A stretch of 10,749 nt of DNA from the NCBI GenBank assembly GCA_023250775.1, contig JAHFAA010000100.1:1-10749 (forward strand), written 5' to 3'. Of this stretch, positions 1-7,049 are shown one piece after another. How positions within the stretch are numbered: the stretch's first letter is position 1; the number at the start of each line of letters is the position of its first letter. The DNA comes from Bdellovibrionales bacterium. GTDB lineage: Bacteria; Bdellovibrionota; Bacteriovoracia; Bacteriovoracales; Bacteriovoracaceae. The notes beneath the pieces were generated by a model that did not search any database, was not told where the DNA came from, and saw only the letters and a program-made list of their open reading frames with translations. The translations under genes were made by a program, and so were the position numbers.

Positions 1-1
1 C

Positions 2-700
2 TTGGCCCGCTATCTGGAATTTTCTCGCCTCTTTACCTCTTTTGGTCCTTCAAATATTCCAGACCTCACCCGTGAGGCGATGGAGCTCGGGCCTTATGAC
101 GGAATAAAAAGTGCTCTGGCCCACGGTCCGTTTCTCGAAGGCATTTTGCATTTTAAATTATTTTTGTATCAACTGACCGAAGCGCGCACCAGCAGTGGCG
201 AGGAGACCAGATTACAAGTGACGTCATTGGTGAAAATAGGCGGGCGAGATTTTTTTCAGGTGCAAACGGAAAGTGATTCGGAATGGACGATTTCTCTTTT
301 CCCTTTGGAGATGAACCCTGCTCCAATGCTAAGACTGAGCGGCCCCAAACGGAGTGAAGGATTACGAGAGCGTTTCTATCAAAACTTTGTATCTTCCATT
401 AAATGGGAAAAAGGTGAAGGCGAAGGAATGGGTGGGTTGTGTGACTTTGTTTTTTCTGGCAAAGTTCTAGATGGTGACTTGGAAAAAGTGGAAGACGCTG
501 TGATTAAACTTTATGCCTCATTGAGTACTGTGGCGATCAAACAAAAGAGTGTTGGATTGAAGCGGCTGCTGCTTCGCTCATTCCTCCAATTCAAGCATGC
601 AAAAAATAATAAAATTTCGATGAGATTGGAGAAGGCCATCGACGGCATCTCCACCAGTCTCAACGCGGATGATTCGAGAGGCCTGGAAACATGGAAATGA
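2..700 (+). CDS. Hypothetical protein, C-terminal part (5' end outside window)
   Basis: I do not recognise this protein. The frame is open to the left edge, so the TTG at position 2 is probably not the true start and the gene most likely begins upstream. The visible 232 residues have no signal peptide or membrane segment, so a cytoplasmic location is likely. The first 130 residues look like a mixed alpha/beta fold. Residues about 180-211 form a strongly basic, helix-prone stretch rich in Lys and Arg, which could contact nucleic acid or the acidic membrane surface (inference only). The stop codon TGA (698-700) overlaps the beginning of uppP by 10 bases, and an in-frame uppP ATG at 697 would give the classic ATGA overlap. 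The two genes are therefore probably one operon with coupled translation. Coding status is well supported by length and by this operon geometry; function is unknown. Confidence 0.65.
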   Translation: MARYLEFSRLFTSFGPSNIPDLTREAMELGPYDGIKSALAHGPFLEGILHFKLFLYQLTEARTSSGEETRLQVTSLVKIGGRDFFQVQTESDSEWTISLFPLEMNPAPMLRLSGPKRSEGLRERFYQNFVSSIKWEKGEGEGMGGLCDFVFSGKVLDGDLEKVEDAVIKLYASLSTVAIKQKSVGLKRLLLRSFLQFKHAKNNKISMRLEKAIDGISTSLNADDSRGLETWK

Positions 701-1494
701 ATATCTTCGCAACGACGATCTATGGTCTGATTCAAGGATTGGCGGAGTTTCTCCCCATTAGTAGTAGCGGCCACTTGGCCCTTTTGCCCAAAGTGCTGGG
801 GATTGATGACCCGGGAGTGGCGTTCGACTTGGCCATGCACATCGGAACGGGGATGGCGGTGGTGGTGTATTTTAGGCGTGAGATCGGCGCCATGTTCACC
901 GGATTGTGGGAGATGAAATCGGGCAAACCCAATCCCATGGGATATTATGCGCTCAATATTTTACTGAGTAATGTGGCAACCTTTGTGATTGCTATTATTT
1001 TTAAAAATTTTGCGGAAAAGCAGGCGAGAGTGCCCCTTGTGATTGCCATCAACTTGATTCTTTTTGGTTTACTCATGTGGGTGTGTGACCGTTTTTCGAA
1101 GAGCGAGAAGAAGGATGAAACATTTATGGGCAAGATGGCCTTCAAGGAATCATTGTTCATGGGATTGTTTCAAGGTGTCGCCGTTTTTCCCGGAGTGAGC
1201 AGAAGTGGCTCGACTCTGGCGATCTCCCGTCTTTTAAAAATTGAGAGAAGTGCCGCTGGCCGTTTTTCATTCATGATGTCTTTGCCGGTCATCTTTGGTG
1301 GGATGTTATTGCATCTTCGAAACTTACCCCCCCATCTCCACCTGGCACCGCTCTTGTGGGGGATCGTCGTCTCCTTTCTTGCCGGTCTTGCGGCCATCCG
1401 TTTTTTTCTCTACTGGGTGATCGGCCAAGGGCTGGGGATTTTCGCTCTCTATCGGTTGGTGATTGCGATAATAATTTTGCTTGTTCTCTATTGA
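691..1494 (+). CDS. uppP: Undecaprenyl-diphosphate phosphatase UppP (BacA family)
   Basis: This integral membrane enzyme removes a phosphate from undecaprenyl diphosphate, regenerating the C55 carrier used for peptidoglycan, O-antigen and other envelope polymers. High expression gives bacitracin resistance in known members. Both family signatures are visible. The first is the (E/Q)xxxE element, here Q15 and E19, followed by FLPISSSGH with the conserved Ser and H28. The second is PGVSRSGST at residues 167-175 with the essential Arg at 171. The rest is a series of hydrophobic helices, and the 267-residue length is normal (E. coli BacA has 273). I chose the ATG at 691 because GAGAGG lies at 676-681 with a 9-base spacer; the ATG at 697 is the alternative. 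It overlaps the upstream gene by 10 bases. Its last 7 bases overlap the convergent giant gene, so no terminator fits between them. Confidence 0.97.
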   Translation: MEMNIFATTIYGLIQGLAEFLPISSSGHLALLPKVLGIDDPGVAFDLAMHIGTGMAVVVYFRREIGAMFTGLWEMKSGKPNPMGYYALNILLSNVATFVIAIIFKNFAEKQARVPLVIAINLILFGLLMWVCDRFSKSEKKDETFMGKMAFKESLFMGLFQGVAVFPGVSRSGSTLAISRLLKIERSAAGRFSFMMSLPVIFGGMLLHLRNLPPHLHLAPLLWGIVVSFLAGLAAIRFFLYWVIGQGLGIFALYRLVIAIIILLVLY

Positions 1495-4400
1495 AAGCAA
1501 CGGTGAACAATCATCCCTGCTTCGCCCACCTTATTATCAACTCCGGGAGGAATGCAGTAGACGTGTTTATTCCAGCGCACTCCCGCTTTCCAGAAATCGC
1601 TCATACCACTATCTTCTGAATCACTTTGAATAAAGCGATTGACCTTACACTCTTTGCCATCGCAGGAACCAATGCCGGGCACGTTATACGGGCCCCATCC
1701 AATACCAAGGGCCAGAGTATCACCGTCACAGAGTCTTAAGGTGCAGGCAGCATTGATGATCGCCCCCGTCTCCAGGATATAGCCAGTTTCTTTGTAGATC
1801 TGCCCTTCCTCAGGGGTGAGCTGAGATTCCATATCCAGGTCTTTGATTGCCGAGCTGACATACTTGTTCGTATAGAGAGTGATGTCGGTATACTGAGGCA
1901 AGACACAGCGGCGACTTTGATTTACAAATCCAGTGCAGCAGTTGGCGCTATCTTCACCCACATCCATAATCGTTCCGGCCGGTTTACAGCAGCTCAAAGT
2001 ATCTGAAGAGAAGATCGCTCGAAGACCATCTTCCGTATCAAAATTAGTCATGTCGCCGGCCGAGTAGTACTGGCCAGGGGCGTCTGTAAGGCCTGTACCA
2101 CTTTCTGCCCCTGCAACCAATTGAATTTCACGCTGTGGCGATTCAAACTGACTTCCATGAAGAAGCTTGGGGAGAACGAGATCATCTTGTCCTCCATCCG
2201 CGGCACCTGTGCCCGCATTGCCTTGGTTGTCTGGATCGACACGACAACCCCAGAAATTACTACCCCCATCTCTTGCTGCGATCCCGCTATTTCTGGAGAT
2301 GATCGGAACCTGAGGAATACCGAGAAGCTCAAAGCGTCCGAGCAGATCAAAGACCCTTTGCGATTCGGCCTCTGAGATGGACTGAATTAAACATTTTGGA
2401 TCACTGGGATCAGTGACGTGGTTACAAGTAAATCCAATTGTAACTCCATCAGTCCCCATATCGGCACCTGAGCCTGTGCCGGTACCCTGGCTCCAGTTTA
2501 GACAACGGAGAGTGTCGGCGGGAATATTTTGAAATTTAGTTGGAGTCCATTTATGGCCACCACCATTTTCTTCGTGGAAGTTACGCACCCAATGGCCGCT
2601 ACAGCACATTTTATTTCCCAACGTTTGAATGGTACGGAATTGTCCGTATAAACTTTTGCCAGTATCGGAACCCTTAACACAGCTCGTGGATGCCGTGGCA
2701 CCGCAGGCATCGGCGACAGGGAAGTTCAGTTCCGGCTCGCCACTCCCCAGAGCTGGGTCAGTTCCATACGTAACCATCTCATACATATAGGTAGACATCT
2801 GGGAATTGCGTTGATTCGAGGAACTCACGGAGGTCGTTATCGGCGTCATGCTGCTGCTGGATGTGTTCACATGGGGAGACTGTGCTGAATAGGTTACACT
2901 CGGGCCAAGCATTCCGTGGGCAATTTTAAAGTCTTTTCCAAGATCACGGCAGCAATGATTTTTCTTCAGGTCATAGGTGGCGTTTGTTTTGGCAACGCCC
3001 TGACCGCAAATCAGTTCGTTTTGCCAAAAACGCAATTCATAGGAATTTAAATTCGTGCTGCCATTAAAAATAATTTGTTCGGGATCGGCCTCTGCCAGCT
3101 GATTGGCAATATCGCGGTTAGCGGCGCAATCTTGATCGGTAAAGCAAACACTCCCCGGCATTCGCAGGCAGCGATTGGGTTGATAATAGAAAGATTCAAT
3201 AAGACTGGCGCTAAAAACTTTCGTGAGTTCAGCATTATTAAAGGTATTATTATTGAAGACGCTTAAAAGATTCGTGCTTGTGACCTGAGAGGCCGCAAGA
3301 TAAGGAACCCCTGTACCACTTCCGGTGGCACCATCCATGCGCCAATCGGGATTGGCCTTGTAGATATAATTTTTGTCAGTATTAAAAATTCCGCAGGAGC
3401 TCAAATAATCCTTAGATGCTGCAGAAAGCTCACTTCTGGTCATCCCGATATTCAAAACCTGGTCACCATTAAATTTTTCCGCTCCGGAAGACACCGGCTT
3501 GCGTGAGTTGTTCGCAACAAAAGTATCACCGGCGGTATTAGGATTTTTTCCAGGAATACACAGGGCCACAATGTTGTTGTGACTCATATTACTGCGAGTT
3601 CCGGAGGAGTAGATGATTTCTTTGCCGTTGTAGTCGTAAGGACGACCAATAAAACGCGCGGCCAGACCAAAAGTATTCATATCATGTTCCGGCACGTCAC
3701 TGCTTAAGTTCTGGGCGGTGGGCGACTTGGCAAAACGCGAGATTCGGTTGTTGAAAAGTGCCTGGTCGCTGCCGGCCAAAAAATTCTGGCAGTAAAAATT
3801 TGGTGCACAGGCGAGCAATCCGCTGTTTCCGGCCGTGGGCGTATTTTCCACCTGATTGTAGGTGCTGATTCCGAGAATGTTAGGATAATAGTTGGGATGG
3901 CAGGCGGCGCCCCGTCCGCGGTAAACACAACGTTTTCCAGAGACATCTCCTTGGAGAAGACTGGTAATGCTGACTGATTGCTCGTCGTTAGGCATTTCCA
4001 TCCCATTACTATCAAATTTAGGCCAGATCGTTTTGATAATTCCCACTGTCTCACATGTGTATTCCCAACCGAGTTGGGCGGCACAATCGCTATCGGTTTC
4101 GCAGATATGATATTTGCGGCATTCGGCGCCATCACTACTATCATCGGCGGTGATTTGCGAACCTGAGCCAAGAGTTAAATTGGCCTCACTAATTGTGATG
4201 GTAAAAGTACTGTCGATGGTCTGATCTCCGTAATACGCATTAACCGCCAGATAGAGGCGATTGCCGGCGGCCTTAATACGTCGTTGATTGCCCACTGCAA
4301 ACCAGTTCACTCCATCAAAAGAACCAATGACTGCGCCATAATCAAAGCCGTACCAGTCCCGCTGATAACCGTTGGCAAAGAGGAAATGTTGGGTCGCTAG

Positions 4401-6776
4401 ACGGTTGCGTCTTTGGGTGAGGAGATCGGCATTCTTGGCGTGAGTCCATGGAATCATCGTGGCCGGGACGAAGCAGGCCCGTCCAAACAGCAGGTCGTCG
4501 ACGCGGAAGGTGGACACTTTAAAGCGATCGGTCTTATTGACTTCCGGCCGGTATCCGCCCCCTTTTTGGACGAAATTTGTGGGGAAGATTTTTGCCAGCG
4601 TGGAGTAATAGTCATTGCCACATAAAGAACAGGTTGAAAAAGTTCCGAAGTCGACAAAAATGTCATAGGTCTTGCCATTTTTTATGATCACTTCTTTTGC
4701 TGGTTTTGGACTGTCTGAAGTGGCCTTGAAGCTTCCATAAATCTCATTGAAGCCGACATATCCAGAGCCAGAACCGCTGGGAACATTGTTTGGTCTTAAG
4801 GCATTGCCACCGATATATTCAAAGGCACTGCCTTGTGAGCTATTTTCTTGCTCGGGGGTATCAAAGGAAACAGTGGTGTGGTGGACACCCGTCTTGTCGT
4901 AGTAGCGATACGGTACAGTCTTGGCCGACATGTAGATTGTCTGTTGCATGGGAGGTTCGGCGTCCGAAGGCTGGGGATAAACGCAGGTGTAATCAGTAAC
5001 TTTGTTAACTCCGTTAGCAGTGATGATCACAGGCTTGAGAGTACAATTAGGCCCGCCACAGTTGCAAAGCTGATCGATGGTGTTGAGCGCCGCGAGCTTG
5101 GACTGCATGACATTGTTGCTTGCAAGATTGACAAAGAAATCAATTGTTACTTTTTGAGTGTCAAAAACCTGCAAACTTGTTCCGACAAATTGGATGTAAC
5201 TGGGAGATCCTTCCACCACATTCCAGTCGACGCTGGCGGTTTTGTTGGTGCCATCCACTTCCACTTTAATGGTTCGTGAAACATCGGCGTAGAGAGGCAG
5301 CAAAAATCGGTTGGAGGCCGGGTAGTGGTCGGTGACTTGAGGAACCGCAGGATTCCCGTAAGGCTGTCCTTGGACATACAATTTTTGACACTTGGCCAAA
5401 GAGCTGTTGATGTAGCTGCAGCTGCCATCAATCTTGTACTTTATTTTAAGATCATCATTAGCTGCACTGAGCGGTTTGGCCCGATGGAGAACGACTCGCG
5501 CTTTGCTGTCGAGATCATCGTTCCAGCCTCCCTGCTCGCTGGAGCCGGTTCCATGAAACTCGGGGATTTCGTAGGCCCCCGCCAGGCCTGATCCGTTTTT
5601 AAAAATCGAAGTTCCTGCATGGATGATTTCGTAAATACTATGTCTTTGAAGCAGACCGGGGCTGGTGGTGGCGAAGCTGCGGTCGTCGGCACCGGTTAGA
5701 AATCCCGTAAAACTAGAGAGCGCCAAACTTTTATTGGCCTCCTTATAGGTAATCGTGCAGACCGACATTTCGCCTTCAACCACGGTGGAGCATTCGTAGA
5801 GTTCGCGCAACATCGTGAGACGAGCGGTTGCCGCATCATCGGGGTTTTGAGTCACCACTGGTGTTGGAGTCGGAACAACTGTCTTCGCGCAGATGTGGTA
5901 AAAATTGGGATAGTTGTAAATATTCGAGGGGGACAGGGAAATCTCGTTTAAGGCCTGGAGATAGTCCGAAGAGTTTATATCAACTCCTGATTTGAGCGTT
6001 AAATCCTTCACGCACTGACCACTCGAACAACAGTCAAAACCTTGGGTGACACATTCGCTAGAACTGATACAGCCGAGGCCTGAGGTATCCGAGGTCTGGG
6101 TCCCTTGAGTTTTGATGCGCAAATCGAGATAGGCGGTTTTGATATTTTGTACCAGCTGACCGCCTTGGGAGACGATCTCCAAGGGGGAAGAATCGAGGAG
6201 AAAGCTTGCGCAGTTAATGCAGACATCTCCCAGCGAGTAAACCAGTGATGAGGTGGGAAAATTGAGACCAACATAATTGAGCGGCCCGGGGGTTTGACAG
6301 AAAGTGGCATTGAGACTTTTATTCGCCGGTTCAATCAGATAATAATTTTCTTTAACGTTCGTGGAGAAATTATTAAACGAGCGAGGATTCCCTGCCAGCA
6401 CTAAAGTTTTGGAACTGCCGTCGATATTAGAAAAGTTAAACACCAAACATGCGACTTCGAGATTCCCGGCGGCGAGGTACTGGTTCACCTGAGCACCTCG
6501 CAAATAGAAACTGTCGGTGAAAGTGATATCAAGAGTAAAGCTGGCAGAAGAAACGGTCTGACCATTTTGAAAAAAGTTAAGAGAATCGACAAAAGTAGGA
6601 TTAGTATTAGAACCTTTTGCCGTACCAGAACCAGTACTAAGCGAAGTGTTCTTGTTTTTGCGCGCGCTATTGGTGCCAGCACTTGGCACACATCCCAACT
6701 GCCACGCACAGAGAGCGATGATAAGAACAGTGAATGTGAAAAATTTCGTCCTGATAACCATATACCCTAAACCCAC
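1488..6776 (-). CDS. Giant Cys-rich exported protein, putative lipoprotein (1762 aa)
   Basis: I cannot assign a family to the whole protein. Residues 6-29 look like an export signal: basic start, hydrophobic core at 12-24, then QLGC with Cys29. This is a weak lipobox because Gln replaces the usual Leu/Val/Ile at -3. After it come a Ser/Thr/Gly/Asn-rich tether (about 32-60), a beta-rich N-terminal region, a Cys module at 236-255, a Pro/Thr linker at 301-311, and long beta-type segments. Residues about 790-863 resemble a LecA/PA-IL-type beta-sandwich. Further Cys clusters continue to the C-terminus. I count 58 Cys in all, including five CC pairs (249, 1275, 1391, 1596, 1613) and three C-x5-C motifs ending in Asp/Glu-Cys (236, 892, 1211). 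This suggests a disulphide-stabilised surface or periplasmic protein. There is no C-terminal membrane anchor or barrel. The start is either GTG at 6776 (GAGG, 4-base spacer) or ATG at 6761, five codons in, which gives a more typical signal peptide. It overlaps uppP at its 3' end. Confidence 0.9.
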   Translation of the reverse strand: MGLGYMVIRTKFFTFTVLIIALCAWQLGCVPSAGTNSARKNKNTSLSTGSGTAKGSNTNPTFVDSLNFFQNGQTVSSASFTLDITFTDSFYLRGAQVNQYLAAGNLEVACLVFNFSNIDGSSKTLVLAGNPRSFNNFSTNVKENYYLIEPANKSLNATFCQTPGPLNYVGLNFPTSSLVYSLGDVCINCASFLLDSSPLEIVSQGGQLVQNIKTAYLDLRIKTQGTQTSDTSGLGCISSSECVTQGFDCCSSGQCVKDLTLKSGVDINSSDYLQALNEISLSPSNIYNYPNFYHICAKTVVPTPTPVVTQNPDDAATARLTMLRELYECSTVVEGEMSVCTITYKEANKSLALSSFTGFLTGADDRSFATTSPGLLQRHSIYEIIHAGTSIFKNGSGLAGAYEIPEFHGTGSSEQGGWNDDLDSKARVVLHRAKPLSAANDDLKIKYKIDGSCSYINSSLAKCQKLYVQGQPYGNPAVPQVTDHYPASNRFLLPLYADVSRTIKVEVDGTNKTASVDWNVVEGSPSYIQFVGTSLQVFDTQKVTIDFFVNLASNNVMQSKLAALNTIDQLCNCGGPNCTLKPVIITANGVNKVTDYTCVYPQPSDAEPPMQQTIYMSAKTVPYRYYDKTGVHHTTVSFDTPEQENSSQGSAFEYIGGNALRPNNVPSGSGSGYVGFNEIYGSFKATSDSPKPAKEVIIKNGKTYDIFVDFGTFSTCSLCGNDYYSTLAKIFPTNFVQKGGGYRPEVNKTDRFKVSTFRVDDLLFGRACFVPATMIPWTHAKNADLLTQRRNRLATQHFLFANGYQRDWYGFDYGAVIGSFDGVNWFAVGNQRRIKAAGNRLYLAVNAYYGDQTIDSTFTITISEANLTLGSGSQITADDSSDGAECRKYHICETDSDCAAQLGWEYTCETVGIIKTIWPKFDSNGMEMPNDEQSVSITSLLQGDVSGKRCVYRGRGAACHPNYYPNILGISTYNQVENTPTAGNSGLLACAPNFYCQNFLAGSDQALFNNRISRFAKSPTAQNLSSDVPEHDMNTFGLAARFIGRPYDYNGKEIIYSSGTRSNMSHNNIVALCIPGKNPNTAGDTFVANNSRKPVSSGAEKFNGDQVLNIGMTRSELSAASKDYLSSCGIFNTDKNYIYKANPDWRMDGATGSGTGVPYLAASQVTSTNLLSVFNNNTFNNAELTKVFSASLIESFYYQPNRCLRMPGSVCFTDQDCAANRDIANQLAEADPEQIIFNGSTNLNSYELRFWQNELICGQGVAKTNATYDLKKNHCCRDLGKDFKIAHGMLGPSVTYSAQSPHVNTSSSSMTPITTSVSSSNQRNSQMSTYMYEMVTYGTDPALGSGEPELNFPVADACGATASTSCVKGSDTGKSLYGQFRTIQTLGNKMCCSGHWVRNFHEENGGGHKWTPTKFQNIPADTLRCLNWSQGTGTGSGADMGTDGVTIGFTCNHVTDPSDPKCLIQSISEAESQRVFDLLGRFELLGIPQVPIISRNSGIAARDGGSNFWGCRVDPDNQGNAGTGAADGGQDDLVLPKLLHGSQFESPQREIQLVAGAESGTGLTDAPGQYYSAGDMTNFDTEDGLRAIFSSDTLSCCKPAGTIMDVGEDSANCCTGFVNQSRRCVLPQYTDITLYTNKYVSSAIKDLDMESQLTPEEGQIYKETGYILETGAIINAACTLRLCDGDTLALGIGWGPYNVPGIGSCDGKECKVNRFIQSDSEDSGMSDFWKAGVRWNKHVYCIPPGVDNKVGEAGMIVHRCFQ

Positions 6777-6839
6777 CGTGGCCTCATCTCTTCGGAAAGA
6801 TTGGGCCTTTTATGAAATCAAAACTGAACTCTTTCCTCT

Positions 6840-6867
6840 ATTTTAGGCCCTCGGCCAGAGGTCCGAA
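6840..6867 (-). promoter_or_regulatory. Weak candidate promoter for the giant gene
   Basis: Read on the minus strand, TAAAAT (6845-6840) matches five of six bases of a sigma-70 -10 box. TTCGGA (6867-6862) lies 16 bases upstream but matches the -35 consensus at only three of six positions. A start near 6833 would leave about 57 bases of leader before the GTG. The position is sensible but the match is weak, and other AT-rich spots in this gap could serve. Confidence 0.2.
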
Positions 6868-6886
6868 GGGGCATTCCCTTAGTGGG

Positions 6887-6898
6887 TTGAAATTTCAA
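6887..6898. promoter_or_regulatory. 12-base perfect palindrome, possible operator
   Basis: TTGAAATTTCAA is perfectly self-complementary and lies near the middle of the divergent gap, a typical place for a regulator that controls both directions. Its halves also resemble a -35 hexamer (TTGAAA) on either strand, but no good -10 box follows at the usual distance. A perfect AT-rich 12-mer can arise by chance, so the operator role is only suggested. Confidence 0.25.
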
Positions 6899-6920
6899 GC
6901 TTTTACAGAAAAAAGGAGAG

Positions 6921-6948
6921 TTAACTTGTCATTCTTTCTGACCATAAT
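6921..6948 (+). promoter_or_regulatory. Candidate promoter for the small secreted-protein gene
   Basis: TTAACT (6921-6926) and CATAAT (6943-6948) are separated by 16 bases and match the sigma-70 hexamers at four and five of six positions. A transcript starting near 6955 would carry about 95 bases of leader, including the TTGTC/GACAA dyad at 6980-6992, before the strong ribosome site of the gene at 7050. Other GATAAT sequences at 6975 and 7027 lack a matching -35 element, and the second lies too close to the ribosome site. Confidence 0.3.
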
Positions 6949-6979
6949 TTGGGCCACTTCTACATGGCTGTGGCGATAA
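6926..6979 (+). CDS. Possible 17-residue hydrophobic micro-ORF (speculative)
   Basis: A TTG start at 6926 follows AAAAGGAG (6911-6918) with a 7-base spacer, a better ribosome site than several real genes here have. The reading frame runs 17 codons to TAA and would give a hydrophobic peptide rich in Phe, Ile and Trp with a C-terminal Arg. It could be a small membrane peptide or a leader for the downstream gene. The same bases hold the best promoter candidate for that gene, so both readings cannot easily hold on one transcript. An A/G-rich stretch may simply mimic a ribosome site. There is no support beyond geometry. Confidence 0.12.
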   Translation: MSFFLTIIWATSTWLWR

Positions 6980-6992
6980 TTGTCAGGGACAA
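6980..6992. repeat. Short inverted repeat in the leader of the 7050 gene
   Basis: TTGTC and GACAA are perfect 5-base arms around a 3-base centre (AGG). If transcription starts at the candidate promoter just upstream, the dyad would be in the untranslated leader. It is too short to be a stable RNA hairpin by itself, so a protein-binding half-site pair or chance are both possible. Confidence 0.2.
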
Positions 6993-7049
6993 ATACTCGG
7001 GTTTTTGCTAGATCGGTCGATAAGCAGATAATACTGCCAGGAGTTTACT

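Larger units (their letters stand above)
6777..7049. promoter_or_regulatory. Divergent intergenic region with several dyads
   Basis: This 273-base gap separates the giant exported-protein gene (leftward) from the small secreted-protein gene (rightward) and must hold the start signals of both. It is the only sizeable gap in a window where other neighbours overlap or lie 46 bases apart. It contains an AAGGG/CCCTT inverted repeat (6866-6880), a perfect 12-base palindrome (6887-6898) and a TTGTC/GACAA inverted repeat (6980-6992). A GC-rich tract (6846-6871) could also fold imperfectly. I recognise no known riboswitch or RNA family. Shared regulation of the two genes is an inference from the layout. 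Confidence 0.6.

Noticed and set aside
2..4. TTG at position 2 as the true start of the first gene.
   Set aside because: Only one base precedes it, so no ribosome site can be checked and the frame is open to the edge. The gene is better treated as cut by the window.
3704..4171. A 155-codon minus-strand frame in another phase of the giant gene.
   Set aside because: It lies wholly within the in-phase coding sequence of the long protein, which continues with regular Cys motifs on both sides; no frameshift is needed and the composition is not protein-like.
4848..5279. A 143-codon plus-strand frame within the giant gene.
   Set aside because: It is fully antisense to the intact 1762-codon frame, shows no protein-like motifs and has no ribosome site that stands out, so it is a shadow frame.
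6846..6898. The GC-rich tract plus GGGTTGAAATTTCAA was considered as a tRNA or structured small RNA.
   Set aside because: No cloverleaf, anticodon arm or T-loop consensus can be formed, and the stems are short and mutually exclusive. I see no known RNA family.
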